This document shows positions 9,147 through 18,677 of a DNA stretch of 64,000 nt, piece after piece. The notes under the pieces are model-generated. The model saw only the letters and a list, made by a program, of their open reading frames with translations, made no database searches and had not been told where the DNA came from. Numbering within the stretch: position 1 is the first letter of the stretch; each line of letters begins with the position of its first letter. The position numbers and the translations under genes are program-made. Origin of the DNA: Streptomyces roseoverticillatus (lineage in GTDB: Bacteria > Actinomycetota > Actinomycetes > Streptomycetales > Streptomycetaceae); NCBI RefSeq assembly GCF_000719265.1, contig NZ_JOFL01000005.1, positions 124,001 through 188,000 on the forward strand, read 5' to 3'.

Positions 9147-11531
9147 GTGTTGTTCCGAGAGAAGCCCGCCCGGGAGCCACTGTCCCGGGCGAGATCCTGT
9201 ACCGGCTCCCGCACCCGCCGCGGGATCACCCTCGCCGCGGCCGGCACCGCCCTGGCCGGGCTGCTGATCGGCACCGTCACAGCGGCCACGTCGCACGCCG
9301 AGGACAACACCGGCTGCCGCCCCGACGGCCTCTACGCCACCCCCGGCACCGACGTCCCCTACTGCTCGGTCTACGACTCCGCCGGCCGCGAGAAGATGGG
9401 CGCCGGCCACCAGCGCCGCGTCATCGGCTACTTCACCGGCTGGCGCACCGGCAAGGACGGCACCCCCGCCTACCTCGTCCCCGACATCCCCTGGGACAAG
9501 GTCACCCACCTCAACTACGCCTTCGCGCACGTCGGCCCCGACGACAAGATCTCCGTCGGGGCGGACGGCCCGGGCAACCCCGCGACCGGCATGACCTGGC
9601 CCGGCACCGCCGGAGCCGAGATGGACCCGGCCCTGCCGTACAAGGGCCACTTCAACCTCCTGACCACGTACAAGAAGCAGCACCCGGACGTGAAGACCCT
9701 CATCTCCATCGGCGGCTGGGCCGAGACCGGCGGCTACCTCGACGAGAACGGCAAACGCGTCGACTCCGGCGGCTTCTACAAAACGGCCACGAACGCCGAC
9801 GGCTCGGTCAACCAGGCCGGCATCGACACCTTCGCGGATTCCACCGTCGCCTTCCTCAGGAAATACGGATTCAACGGCGCCGACATCGACTACGAGTACC
9901 CGACGTCGATGAAGGACGCCGGAAACCCCAAGGACTGGGCCCTCGCCAACGCCCGCCGAGGCGGCCTCAACAAGGGCTACGCGGCCCTCATGAAGACGCT
10001 CCGGGAAAAGCTCGACCGGGCCGGGGCGGCCGACGGAAAGCACTACCTCCTCTCCGTCGCCGCGCCTTCCTCCGGATATCTGCTGCGCGGCATGGAGACC
10101 TATCAGGCCACGCAGTACCTGGACTACGTGAACGTGATGTCGTACGACCTGCACGGCGCCTGGAACGAATTCGTCGGGCCCAACGCCGCGCTCTACGACG
10201 ACGGAAAGGACGCCGAACTCGCCAAATGGGGCGTCTACACCACTCCCCAGTACGGCGGCACCGGCTACCTCAACGGCGACTGGGCGTACCACTACTTCCG
10301 CGGCGCCCTGCCCCCGGGCCGCATCAACCTCGGCCTGCCCTACTACACGCGCGGCTGGAAGAACGTCACCGGCGGCACGAACGGCCTGTGGGGCACCGCG
10401 AAGACCACCGCGTGCCCGGCCGGGTCCGGCCTCACCACCTGCGGCGACGGCGCCGTCGGCATCGACAACCTCTGGCACGACAAGGACGACGACGGCAAGG
10501 AGTCCCCGGCCGGCTCCAACCCGATGTGGCACGCCAAGAACCTGGAGAAGGGCGTCGTCGGGGACTACGCCGCTAAGTACGGCTTCCCGGCCGGCACCAA
10601 GCTGACCGGCACCTACGCCCGCAACTACGACGCGACGCTCACCGCGCCCTGGCTCTGGAACGCCGAGAAGAAGGTCTTCCTCTCCACCGAGGACGAGCAG
10701 TCGGTCAAGGCCAAGGCCCAGTACGTCGTCGACAAGGGCCTCGGTGGCACCATGATCTGGGAACTCGCCGGCGACTACGGCTGGAACGCCGCCAAGGGCC
10801 AGTACGAGCCCGGCAGCACGCTCACCACCGCGATGGACGACGCGTTCAAGGCGGCACCCGCCTACGGGGCCCGGCGCGCGACGACCGAGCTGCCCGCACA
10901 GGCCCTCGACATCGACGTGAGCCTCACGAACTTCCCGCTCGGCGACAGCAACTACCCGATCAACCCGAAGATCCGCATCACGAACCGGACCAAGACCACC
11001 CTCCCCGGCGGCACGGAATTCCAGTTCGACTACGGAAATTCCGCGCCCGGCAATGCCAAGGACCAGTCGGGCTGGGGACTGAAGGTCATCCGCAGCGACC
11101 ACACCGCCGGCAACAACATCGGCGGCCTCAAGGGCGACTACAACCGGGTCTCCGTGCAGCTCCCGGCCTCCCAGCCGCTCGCCCCCGGCGCCTCGGCGGA
11201 CCTCGACTACGTCTACTACCTGCCCGCGGCGACCCCCTCGAACTGGAGCGTGACCTTCGGCGGGAAGACGTACGCCCTCGCCGGCGACCTGGCCCGCGGC
11301 ACGACCGTCGTCGACCCCGGCGGCACCACCCCCACCCCGACGGGCACCCCCACCGGCAAACCGACCGGCGGCGCCTGCACCGCACCGCAGTGGGACAAGG
11401 CGGCCGTCTACAACGGCGGCGCCACCGTCTCCTGGAAGTCCCGCTCCTGGAAGGCCAAGTGGTGGACCCAGGGCGACGAGCCCGGCACCACCGGCGAATG
11501 GGGGGTGTGGCAGGACCAGGGCGCCTGCTGA
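9147..11531 (+). CDS. Secreted GH18 chitinase with C-terminal CBM5/12
   Basis: 794 aa from GTG 9147 (GGAGG 8 bases upstream). Residues ~1-51 are a long signal peptide (basic start, hydrophobic core, cleavage after 'ATSHA'). The GH18 barrel covers ~85-570, with the catalytic DxxDxDxE-type motif 'GADIDYEYP' (proton donor Glu250), '[13 protein letters not shown]' and 'MSYDLHGAW'. A beta-rich domain (~585-725) follows, then a Pro/Thr linker and a ~50-residue chitin-binding module with '[15 protein letters not shown]' and several Trp. It hydrolyses chitin outside the cell. Regulation by chitin-derived GlcNAc via DasR is suggested by the operator upstream. Confidence 0.95.
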   Translation: MLFREKPAREPLSRARSCTGSRTRRGITLAAAGTALAGLLIGTVTAATSHAEDNTGCRPDGLYATPGTDVPYCSVYDSAGREKMGAGHQRRVIGYFTGWRTGKDGTPAYLVPDIPWDKVTHLNYAFAHVGPDDKISVGADGPGNPATGMTWPGTAGAEMDPALPYKGHFNLLTTYKKQHPDVKTLISIGGWAETGGYLDENGKRVDSGGFYKTATNADGSVNQAGIDTFADSTVAFLRKYGFNGADIDYEYPTSMKDAGNPKDWALANARRGGLNKGYAALMKTLREKLDRAGAADGKHYLLSVAAPSSGYLLRGMETYQATQYLDYVNVMSYDLHGAWNEFVGPNAALYDDGKDAELAKWGVYTTPQYGGTGYLNGDWAYHYFRGALPPGRINLGLPYYTRGWKNVTGGTNGLWGTAKTTACPAGSGLTTCGDGAVGIDNLWHDKDDDGKESPAGSNPMWHAKNLEKGVVGDYAAKYGFPAGTKLTGTYARNYDATLTAPWLWNAEKKVFLSTEDEQSVKAKAQYVVDKGLGGTMIWELAGDYGWNAAKGQYEPGSTLTTAMDDAFKAAPAYGARRATTELPAQALDIDVSLTNFPLGDSNYPINPKIRITNRTKTTLPGGTEFQFDYGNSAPGNAKDQSGWGLKVIRSDHTAGNNIGGLKGDYNRVSVQLPASQPLAPGASADLDYVYYLPAATPSNWSVTFGGKTYALAGDLARGTTVVDPGGTTPTPTGTPTGKPTGGACTAPQWDKAAVYNGGATVSWKSRSWKAKWWTQGDEPGTTGEWGVWQDQGAC

Positions 11532-11548
11532 GTCCCGGGCCGTAAGGC

Positions 11549-11587
11549 GACCGGGCCCGCGCGGGGTCGACCCGCGCGGGCCCGGTC
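11549..11587 (+). terminator. Hairpin terminator after the chitinase gene
   Basis: A perfect 17-bp inverted repeat (GACCGGGCCCGCGCGGG, 5-base loop GTCGA, then its complement) begins 17 bases after the chitinase stop. It has no T-tract, as is usual for Streptomyces terminators, and ends 17 bases before the next start. Confidence 0.8.
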
Positions 11588-11604
11588 CGGAAGGATGTCG
11601 GCCC

Positions 11605-12822
11605 ATGGGCGCCGGAGAACGGGACACGGGCCGCACCGACGAGGGCCGGCTGCGCCGGGCACGGTTCGCCGTGGCCGCGGTGTTCGCCGTGCACGGCGCG
11701 GTCACCGGCAGCTTCGCCACCCGCATCCCCTGGATCCAGAGCCACCTGGACCTCGGCTCCGGTGCGCTGGGCCTCGCGCTCGTCCTCCCCGCCATCGGCT
11801 CCTCGTGCGCCATGCCGCTCGCGGGCCGCATCAGCCACCGCCTCGGCTCCCGGGCGGCGCTCCGCGTGCTCATCGTGCTGTGGTGCGCCTCCGTGGCGCT
11901 GCCCGCCCTGGCGCCGGGGCTGCCCGCGCTCTGCGGGGCGCTCGCCGTCTACGGCGCGACGTCCGGCATGGCGGACGTCGCCATGAACGCACTCGGCGTG
12001 GAGACCGAGGAGCGGCTGGGCCGCTCGGTCATGTCGGGCCTGCACGGGATGTGGAGCGCGGGCACGCTCGTGGGATCGGCCGCCGGCACGGCCGCCGCGC
12101 ACGCGGACCTCGACGCCCGGATCCACCTGGGCGCCGCGGCCGCCGTGCTGGCCGTGCTGGGCGCGGCGGCCTGCCACGGGGTCCTCGACCTGCGCGCCGC
12201 CGGCGACGAGCGCCCGCCTCCCCGGTTCGCGCTGCCGCCGCGCGCGGCGCTGGTCATCGGCGTCGTGGGCTTCTGCGCGGTCTTCGCCGAGGGCGCGAGC
12301 CTGGACTGGTCGGCGGTCTACCTCCGGGACGTCGCGGGTTCCGACCCGGGTGTGGCCGCGGCCTGCACCGCGGCCTTCACGTGCACGATGGCCCTCGCCC
12401 GGTTCGCGGGCGACCCGGCCGTGCGGCGCTTCGGGCCCGTACGGACCGTGCGCGCGAGCGGGGTGCTGGCCGCGGCCGGCGGGCTGCTGGTGGTCACGGC
12501 GCAGGGCGCGCCGTCCGCCATCGCCGGGTTCGCCCTCATCGGCGTGGGCGTCGCCGTCGTCGTCCCGCTGGCCTTCGCGGCGGCGGGGCGCAGCGGGCCG
12601 GCGCCGAGCCAGGCCATCGCGGGTGTCGCGACGATCACCTACACCTCGGGGCTCGTCGCCCCGGCGGCCATCGGCCAGATCGCGGAGGCCAGTTCGCTCG
12701 TCACGTCGTTCGGCCTGGTGACCGCCCTGGCGGTGGGACTGGTGGCGGGGGCGGGGGTGCTGCGCGTCCCGGAGCGGACGGCGGCGGCGGCCCCCCTGCC
12801 GGCGCCGTCGGCATCCGAGTGA
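11605..12822 (+). CDS. MFS transporter
   Basis: 405 aa with about 12 membrane segments. Features include 'HGAVTGSFATRIPWIQ' in the first helix, 'AGRISHRLGSRAALR' as the loop-2/3 motif, and 'GVETEERLGRSVMSGLHGMWSAG' between helices 5 and 6, the pattern of YbjJ-like MFS proteins. The substrate is unknown. It is monocistronic: a strong hairpin separates it from the chitinase and the downstream gene is convergent. Confidence 0.85.
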   Translation: MGAGERDTGRTDEGRLRRARFAVAAVFAVHGAVTGSFATRIPWIQSHLDLGSGALGLALVLPAIGSSCAMPLAGRISHRLGSRAALRVLIVLWCASVALPALAPGLPALCGALAVYGATSGMADVAMNALGVETEERLGRSVMSGLHGMWSAGTLVGSAAGTAAAHADLDARIHLGAAAAVLAVLGAAACHGVLDLRAAGDERPPPRFALPPRAALVIGVVGFCAVFAEGASLDWSAVYLRDVAGSDPGVAAACTAAFTCTMALARFAGDPAVRRFGPVRTVRASGVLAAAGGLLVVTAQGAPSAIAGFALIGVGVAVVVPLAFAAAGRSGPAPSQAIAGVATITYTSGLVAPAAIGQIAEASSLVTSFGLVTALAVGLVAGAGVLRVPERTAAAAPLPAPSASE

Positions 12823-13151
12823 CGACAGGACCCGGCGCCGCCGGACTCCCTGTCGCGGTGTCGCGCCATTGCGGCCGCTGTCGCCGGGGCTCTGTGACGC
12901 CGGTGGCCCCGCCACGGACTCCGGACGCCCGGCAGGAGGAGCCGTCCAGCCGGGAAGCCGCCCGGTCGACAGGCATGTCCGCCGCGACGGCGATGTGCCG
13001 CGACGGCGAGGGTCCGGCGGAATGTGCAGCCACCGCACCCCGTACGTTCGCCGCCACCTGCCCGGAGGGCAGAACGCCGGAACGGGCCGGGCGGCGGACC
13101 ACGAGGGTCCGTCGCCACAGCCCGTGCCGTGGTTGTGCTGTGCTGCTGTGG
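12823..13151. other. Convergent intergenic gap with dispersed repeat copy A
   Basis: No supportable gene lies in these 329 bases. They contain, on the minus strand around 12960-13025, a repeat element whose 18-base core (13005-13022) is identical to one at 15407-15424. Within copy A the sequence GCCGTCGCGGC recurs twice in direct orientation. Confidence 0.6.
13005..13022 (-). repeat. Dispersed repeat core, copy A
   Basis: On the minus strand this reads TTCCGCCGGACCCTCGCC. It is identical over 18 bases to copy B (15407-15424) and matches copy C (54977-54994) at 16 of 18. All three copies lie between convergent genes and are followed on the same strand by GC-rich self-complementary sequence. 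Confidence 0.7.
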
Positions 13152-13622
13152 TTAGAGGATGCCGCCGAGGATGCCCCAGCCGCCGCCCCAGCCGCCACCC
13201 CAGCCGCCCCAGCCGCCGTGGTGGCCCCAGCCGCAGCTGCGGTTGCAGTCGTCCCAGCCCCAGCCGCCGTGGCCGCCGCGGTGGTGGCCCCAGCCGCCGC
13301 CCCAGCCGCCGCCCCAGCTCCAGTCGTCCCAGCCCCAGCCGCAGTCGTCGTCGCAGTCGCGGTGGTGGCCCCAGCTGCCGTGGTGGTCGTGGCCTCGGCC
13401 GTGGTGGTCGCGGCCGTGGTCGCAGTCACGGTCGCGGCCGTGGTCGCGCCCGTGGTCGCGGCCGTGGTCGCGGCCGTGGTCATCATCGTCGCGGTCGTGG
13501 TCGTGGTCCCAGGCCTGGACCGCCGGCGTGGCCGGGGCGGCCTGCGCCACCCCGGCGGCCGGGACGATGGCGACTGCGGCGATGATGGCAGCGGCCGCTG
13601 CGCGGCCGGCGAGCTTACGCAT
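13152..13622 (-). CDS. Secreted His/Asp/Arg- and Gly/Trp-rich protein
   Basis: 156 aa from ATG 13622, preceded by AGGAGA. A signal peptide (~1-30, hydrophobic, ending AQA/A) precedes two low-complexity halves: repeats of the tetrapeptide DHGR with runs of Asp and His, then Gly/Trp-rich repeats such as 'GGWGGGWG' punctuated by 'DDC' and 'NRSC' cysteines. There is no recognised domain. His/Asp density suggests divalent-metal binding and Gly/Trp repeats suggest a wall- or surface-associated matrix; both are inference. It could be dismissed as a GC-skew artefact, but the clear ribosome site and signal peptide argue it is real. Confidence 0.65.
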   Translation of the reverse strand: MRKLAGRAAAAAIIAAVAIVPAAGVAQAAPATPAVQAWDHDHDRDDDDHGRDHGRDHGRDHGRDRDCDHGRDHHGRGHDHHGSWGHHRDCDDDCGWGWDDWSWGGGWGGGWGHHRGGHGGWGWDDCNRSCGWGHHGGWGGWGGGWGGGWGILGGIL

Positions 13623-13844
13623 ATGTGTCTCCTGAGTTGCAGGAATCGGACAATGACACCGATACCGTGTGGAGACCTGAGAAAAGCATGAGAAGCCGGT
13701 CATACAGTCCTACGGGCGATGGATTGCGCCGGTTGCAGCAAACCCCCGCGGCGGCGGACGGGTCCGGGTGGACCGGAGCACCGTCCGGCCCGGCTTAGCA
13801 TGAACCGGATCATCACCCCCCCACACGACCTTTCGGGAGCTTCC

Positions 13845-15266
13845 ATGGGCCTCGGCGTGCGCTGGACCCTGCACGGTGACGGGCGCACCCCCGCCCCTGG
13901 GGCCGTCGTCCGGCCCGACGAGCGGCTCTCGTGGCCGCGCACCGCCGGCCTCGGCGCGCAGCACGTGGTCGCGATGTTCGGCGCCTCGTTCGTCGCCCCG
14001 GTCCTCATGGGCCTGGACCCGAACCTCGCGATCATGATGTCGGGCGTCGCCACGATCCTGTTCCTCCTCGCGACCCGCGGCCGGGTACCCAGCTACCTGG
14101 GGTGCAGTCTCTCCTTCGTCGGCGTCGCCGCGATCATCCGGGCGCAGGGCGGCGGCAGCGCGGCCGTCACCGGCGCGATCTTCGTGGTCGGCGGGGCGCT
14201 CCTGCTGAGCGGCCTGGTCGTACAGAAGTTCGGGGCGCGCATCATCCACGCGGCGATGCCGCCGGTGGTCACCGGCGCCGTGGTCATGCTGATCGGCTTC
14301 AACCTGGCCCCGGTCACGGCGCGTACGTACTGGCCGCAGGACCAGTGGACGGCGCTGCTGACGATGCTCTTCACCGGCCTGGCCGTGGTGTGCCTGCGCG
14401 GCTTCTGGTCGCGCGTCGCGATCTTCCTCGGCCTGGTCTTCGGCTACGCGATCTCGTGGCTGTTCGACCGCCTCTTCGGGAAGATCCACTCGGTGAACGG
14501 CGGCCCGGAGGCCGTCGACCACTGGCGCCTCGATCTGTCCGGCGTCTCGAAGGCCGACTGGATCGGCCTGCCGTCGCTGCACGCGCCGAGCTTCGGCTGG
14601 TCCGCCGCCCTGGTGGCGCTGCCCGTCGTCATCGCGCTGATCGCCGAGAACGCGGGTCACGTCAAGGCCGTCGGCGAGATGACCGGCGACCGGCTGGACG
14701 ACCAGCTCGGCACGGCGATCTCCGCGGACGGCTTCGCGACCATGCTCTCCACCGCCGTCGGCGGCCCCGCCAACACCACGTACTCCGAGAACATCGGCGT
14801 CATGGCGGCCACCCGCGTCTACTCCACCGCCGCTTACTGGGCCGCGGCCGGCTTCGCCCTCCTCTTCGGCGTCTGCCCGAAGTTCGGCGCCGTCGTCGCC
14901 GCGATCCCCGGCGGCGTGCTCGGCGGCATCACCGTCATCCTCTACGGCATGATCGGCCTGCTCGGCGCGCAGATCTGGGTCCACAACAAGGTCGACCTGC
15001 GCAATCCGCTGAACCTGGTGCCCGTCGCGGCCGGCGTCATCATCGGCATCGGCGGCGTCAGCCTGAAGATCAGCGCCAACTTCGAGCTCAGCGGCATCGC
15101 CCTGGGCACGATCGTCGTCCTCTCCGGCTACCACGTCCTGCGCGCCCTGGCCCCGGCCCACCTCAAGACGCAGGAGCCCCTGCTGGACGAGGGGACGAGC
15201 AGCTACGACCCGGAGGCGGAGTCCGCTGCCGGGTCCGCTGCCGCGGGGGAGAAGGGCGCCGGGTAA
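13845..15266 (+). CDS. Uracil/xanthine permease (NCS2 family)
   Basis: 473 aa from ATG 13845 (GGGAG upstream; ATG 13800 is an alternative). It has about 12-14 membrane segments and the NCS2 signatures: 'GAQHVVAMFGASFVAPVLMG' at the start, 'IALIAENAGHVKAVGEMTG' with the substrate-binding Glu, and 'GGPANTTYSENIGVMAATRV' with the second conserved Glu. These match UraA-type nucleobase:proton symporters, so uracil uptake is most likely. The C-terminal tail is Glu/Ala/Gly-rich and cytoplasmic. It is a single-gene unit. Confidence 0.92.
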   Translation: MGLGVRWTLHGDGRTPAPGAVVRPDERLSWPRTAGLGAQHVVAMFGASFVAPVLMGLDPNLAIMMSGVATILFLLATRGRVPSYLGCSLSFVGVAAIIRAQGGGSAAVTGAIFVVGGALLLSGLVVQKFGARIIHAAMPPVVTGAVVMLIGFNLAPVTARTYWPQDQWTALLTMLFTGLAVVCLRGFWSRVAIFLGLVFGYAISWLFDRLFGKIHSVNGGPEAVDHWRLDLSGVSKADWIGLPSLHAPSFGWSAALVALPVVIALIAENAGHVKAVGEMTGDRLDDQLGTAISADGFATMLSTAVGGPANTTYSENIGVMAATRVYSTAAYWAAAGFALLFGVCPKFGAVVAAIPGGVLGGITVILYGMIGLLGAQIWVHNKVDLRNPLNLVPVAAGVIIGIGGVSLKISANFELSGIALGTIVVLSGYHVLRALAPAHLKTQEPLLDEGTSSYDPEAESAAGSAAAGEKGAG

Positions 15267-15443
15267 GGCGGGTTCGGCACCGCCGGTCTGCGCCGTCGTG
15301 GTTCCAGGCCGTCGCGGCGGGAGAGAGGTGCCGGCCGCCACGGCGACAAAAGTGCCCCGGCGCGACGGCCGTGAAAAATCCCGCCGCCACGGTGGCCCGC
15401 CCCGGCGGCGAGGGTCCGGCGGAACCGAACGCGGCCGCAACCG
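15267..15443. other. Convergent intergenic gap with dispersed repeat copy B
   Basis: These 177 bases separate the permease and the AAA+ gene. They hold repeat copy B on the minus strand: core 15407-15424, then further along that strand a GGGCACTTTTGTCGCCGTGG segment resembling GGGCACGTTTCGCCGCAGCG in copy C. Probably a bidirectional terminator region. Confidence 0.55.
15407..15424 (-). repeat. Dispersed repeat core, copy B
   Basis: Identical over 18 bases to copy A at 13005-13022. On the minus strand it is followed by alternating CCGTGGCGG-type inverted segments and short T-runs. Confidence 0.7.
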
Positions 15444-17369
15444 TCACGTGGAGGACGGATCCTGCGGGTCGCGAGACCCGTCCCGCCGCGTGCCCCAGCC
15501 CGGCCCCGACAGCACCTCCCCGTAGGCCTGCATCAGGTCCGGCAGCCGCAGCGTGGCCAGGTCGTCGCGCGTCGGCGTGCCGGGATAGCCCGACAGCCGC
15601 AGATCGCGGTAGGCGCAGCTCTTCTCGTACAGAGTGCGCAGGAAGCGGCCGTTGCCCAGCTCGTCGATCCAGCCCTGGGCGACCACGTGGGAGCTGATGC
15701 TGCGCAGCTCCTCCAGGGCCTCCTCGTCCCAGCTGTCGCCGTTCTCCGCGGCCAGCACCTCGCCGATGCTGGTGAGTTCGGCGGGGCGGTAGCTGGGGAA
15801 GTCGACGCGGGTGGTGAAGCGGGAGCCGAGGCCGGGGTTGGTGGCCAGCAGCCGGTCCATGCCCTCGGGGTAGCCGGCAAGGATCACCACCAGGCGGTCG
15901 CGGTTGTCCTCGGCGCGCTTGAGGAGCACCTGCAGTGCCTCGTCGCCGTAGGCGTCGCCCTTGGTGTAGCCGGAGTTGGAGAGGCTGTAGGCCTCGTCCA
16001 CGAAGAGCACCCCGCCGAGCGCGGAGTCGATCAGCTCGTTGGCCTTGACCGCGGTCTGGCCCAGGAACTCGCCGACGAGGTCGGCGCGCTGGGCCTCCAC
16101 CAGGTGTTCCCCGCCGAGCAGCCCCAGGGCGTAGAAGACCCGGCCGAGGATGCGGGCGACGGTGGTCTTGCCGGTGCCCGAGGGGCCGGAGAAGACGAAG
16201 TGCCGTTTGGGGGGCTGTACGGGCAGGCCCTGGACGGCCCGCAGCCGGGCCATGTGCAACTGCGCGGAGAGCGCCCGCACCTGCCGTTTGACCGGTTCGA
16301 GGCCGACCATCCGCTCCAGCTCGGCGAGGGCCTTGGCGAGCAGGACGGGGTCGGAGGGGCCGGCCACGGCCTTCCCGGTGGGCTGGGCGGGGACCCGGAT
16401 CTTCCTGCGCGCGTCGTCGGGCCCGGCGTCCGCCTGCGCGGTGCCGGCGGGCCCCGGGTCCGTGCCGGTGAGCACGTCACGGCCGTCGAGGACGTCCGGG
16501 GCGTCGGCCGCCGCGTCGGCGGAGACGGCGGGCGGGGGAGGGGCGGCCGGCTCCTCGCCGGGCCCGCCCAGCGGCACCGGCGACAGGCCCAGCTCCTGGT
16601 CCAGGCCGTCCCCGTCGGCGATGGCGGTGAGCCGTGCCGAGGTGTCCATGAACGCCGGGTCCACGCGGTGCACGGCGCGGTACAGGGGGAGCGCGGCGGC
16701 GCTGCGGCCGGTGCCCTCGTGGGCGCGCGCGAGCCAGTAGCGCAGCTCCTTGCGCTGGGGCTGCTCGCTGCGGCAGCGCATCAGCGCGGCGGCCAGCAGC
16801 GGCTCGGCCTGCCCGTACATCTCCAGCCGCACCCGGGCCATGCCGCCGAACAGGCCGGCCTCGATGCCGAGCAGCGGATCGTCCAGCAGCGGCTCGGTGT
16901 GCCGCAGCAACTGCTCCCAGTCCTTGACCAGATAGGCGCGGCACGCGTGCAGGAAGCGGGCCTGGGGGTCGGTCTCGACGGGCGGGCAGCCGGCCAGCGC
17001 GCGGTCCAGCTCGGGCACGTGCCGGCCGTCGAGCCAGTGCGAGGCGTGCGCGAGGAGCAGGTCGCGGCCGGTCTCCAGCACGGGCTGGACCCACCAGCCC
17101 AGCCAGTACCAGGAGTTCAGGGTGCGCCGGTGGCGCGTGCGCTGCTCGCCGAAGCGGTCCCGGTGGCGGTGCATGCGCAGCAGTGCGGTCGTGGTGTCGG
17201 CGCGCAGCGCGTGCAGGCCCAGCCAAGCGTCGGCCATGCCGGGATCCGCCCGGACCGCCGCCCGGAACTCCTCCTCGGCCTGTGCGTACGCGCCCATGGT
17301 GTAGGCGTCGACGGCGCGCAGCCAGGCGAGATCGGCCGGGGCGGGTGGGCCCTGCATGCCGAAATCCAT
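15444..17369 (-). CDS. EccA/CbxX-like AAA+ ATPase with N-terminal TPR region
   Basis: 641 aa from ATG 17369 (GGGGGA just upstream). The N-terminal ~300 residues are TPR-like helical repeats, then a Pro/Ala/Asp-rich linker, then a CbxX/CfqX-type AAA+ domain with Walker A 'GPSGTGKTT' (~394-402), Walker B 'GVLFVDEAYSL' and sensor-type 'VILAGYPEGMDRLL'. This is the architecture of EccA, the cytosolic ATPase of type VII (ESX) secretion, where the TPR part contacts substrates. No eccB-E genes are nearby, so it is an orphan paralogue; WXG-like proteins occur 30 kb to the right. Chaperone or remodelling activity on secreted substrates is inferred. Confidence 0.85.
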   Translation of the reverse strand: MDFGMQGPPAPADLAWLRAVDAYTMGAYAQAEEEFRAAVRADPGMADAWLGLHALRADTTTALLRMHRHRDRFGEQRTRHRRTLNSWYWLGWWVQPVLETGRDLLLAHASHWLDGRHVPELDRALAGCPPVETDPQARFLHACRAYLVKDWEQLLRHTEPLLDDPLLGIEAGLFGGMARVRLEMYGQAEPLLAAALMRCRSEQPQRKELRYWLARAHEGTGRSAAALPLYRAVHRVDPAFMDTSARLTAIADGDGLDQELGLSPVPLGGPGEEPAAPPPPAVSADAAADAPDVLDGRDVLTGTDPGPAGTAQADAGPDDARRKIRVPAQPTGKAVAGPSDPVLLAKALAELERMVGLEPVKRQVRALSAQLHMARLRAVQGLPVQPPKRHFVFSGPSGTGKTTVARILGRVFYALGLLGGEHLVEAQRADLVGEFLGQTAVKANELIDSALGGVLFVDEAYSLSNSGYTKGDAYGDEALQVLLKRAEDNRDRLVVILAGYPEGMDRLLATNPGLGSRFTTRVDFPSYRPAELTSIGEVLAAENGDSWDEEALEELRSISSHVVAQGWIDELGNGRFLRTLYEKSCAYRDLRLSGYPGTPTRDDLATLRLPDLMQAYGEVLSGPGWGTRRDGSRDPQDPSST

Positions 17370-17862
17370 CACGTCCCCCACAAACCGTGCCCCCGTAGCG
17401 TGCTGCCCGGCGAGTGCCGGGCGCGCCTTGCCGAACCGCTGTGCTGTGGACGGGAGTTGACCAGTGTGTGCCAGTGCACCCGCCGATAGGTGCACCGAGT
17501 CGCATCGTACCTGCGCTGTTGGTCCAGGCCGAAGGGTGCCGCACCGCGGTTCGCGGCGGACGGGGGCGGGAAGCGGCGGGAAAGACGTTCTCGGAGGCGC
17601 GCCGGAAGGCTTCGCGGGATGGTCACCCAGGGTGAGGGGCTCGGTGGAGCAAAGGGCGCAAAAGGATACTTCCGGTGGGGTACGAAGCCCCCGATCACGG
17701 GGGAACAACCGGGGGCTTCGCGTCCGCGGGCGGCCTCCAGCGGCCGCACAATGAGAACGTAAGTCCTGTACGCCCCGTCGGTCAAGCGGAGTTGGCGTAA
17801 GTGCCGGGGATCCGGCCGGGATACCGGCCGGGCCGCCCGAAGTCGTTCACGGAGCGTGATGA
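17370..17862. other. Intergenic region upstream of the EccA-like gene
   Basis: 493 bases without a supportable gene. It should hold the promoter of the AAA+ gene (minus strand). It also contains an 11-bp-stem hairpin at 17683-17720 and a short CCGGCCGG..CCGGCCGG inverted repeat near 17813-17832, either of which may terminate transcription arriving from 17863-18489. Confidence 0.5.
17683..17720 (-). terminator. Hairpin downstream of the uridine-kinase-like gene
   Basis: Perfect inverted repeat CGAAGCCCCCG / CGGGGGCTTCG with a 16-base loop. It lies 143 bases beyond the stop of the minus-strand kinase gene and upstream of the EccA-like promoter region. Terminator is the most likely role. Confidence 0.55.
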
Positions 17863-18489
17863 TCAGGGCCGTTCGGGGCCCGTTCGCGCCGTCCCGTGCG
17901 GCCCCGGCAGCACCTCGTATCCCCCTTCCCGCTGAAGAATCAGCAGTTCTGCGTACGGGCGCGTCGGATCGGCGGCGAAATGCTTGTGCTCCGCCCGCAT
18001 CCAGCCGTCCCAGAAATCGGACAGCTCTGCGCCGTCACGGAGTTGACCCCTTTCCCAGGAGTGCTCAGGAGGCAACTCCATCCACAGCAGACATGCGAGG
18101 TGGGGGCGCAGCGCCCGGCGGCCCGCCCCGACGCCCTCCACGAGTACGACCGGCTCCGGCGCGGCCTCCCGTTCCCCGGCGAATCGCCGCGCCACCCAGT
18201 CGTACGCGCGAAAGCGCGCCGTCTCCCCGCGGGACAGGGGGACGAGTACCTGCTCGCGCAGCCGGTCCGTCCACGCGAACAGCTCCTCGTGCGTCGCGAA
18301 GTCGTCCAGATGCAGTACGGGCGCCCCGCCCAGCGCCGCCGCGAGCCGGCCGCTGAACGTGCTCTTCCCCGAGCCGGCGTGCCCGTCCACGGCCACCAGC
18401 CGTACGGGGCCCAGGGACGGAGGGAGCGTCAGCAGCCAGGGAGCGAGGTCGTCGAAGGAGGCGGGGCCGTGGGGGAGGGGAGCGCGCAC
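17863..18489 (-). CDS. Uridine-kinase-like P-loop protein
   Basis: 208 aa. A Walker A motif 'VDGHAGSGKSTFSGRLA' near residue 35 is followed by 'VLHLDDFATHEELFAW', where the Asp pair corresponds to the nucleoside-binding lid of uridine/panto-kinase-like enzymes, and by 'VVLVEGVGAGRRALRPH', matching the 'iegi' strand of the family. It probably phosphorylates a small-molecule hydroxyl with ATP. Streptomyces genomes label such proteins uridine kinase without biochemical support, so the substrate is open. Confidence 0.75.
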   Translation of the reverse strand: MRAPLPHGPASFDDLAPWLLTLPPSLGPVRLVAVDGHAGSGKSTFSGRLAAALGGAPVLHLDDFATHEELFAWTDRLREQVLVPLSRGETARFRAYDWVARRFAGEREAAPEPVVLVEGVGAGRRALRPHLACLLWMELPPEHSWERGQLRDGAELSDFWDGWMRAEHKHFAADPTRPYAELLILQREGGYEVLPGPHGTARTGPERP

Positions 18490-18677
18490 CGGACCACCCT
18501 ATGGCGGGACACGGGGGGAGTCGTGTTGACGGCGTGCCGGTCCGGGCGGCCCTCCAACGGCCCCATCCCCCCGGCACCCGGTATCGGGACCGGCCGTACG
18601 GGGAATCACTGGCACGCACCGGCGCGCGGCGGACCCGTGCGCGCGCCCCATCCGCAGACGACTGGGGGACCAGCGCC

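Noticed and set aside
8829..11873. A 1014-codon open frame on the minus strand opposite the chitinase
   Set aside because: It is antisense to a gene with signal peptide, catalytic motif and CBM; its translation is Val/Ala/Gly/Arg-biased without domains. It is a GC-skew shadow.
13719..13844. N-terminal extension of the NCS2 permease
   Set aside because: The extension is Pro/Arg-rich and precedes the ribosome site at GGGAG before ATG 13845.
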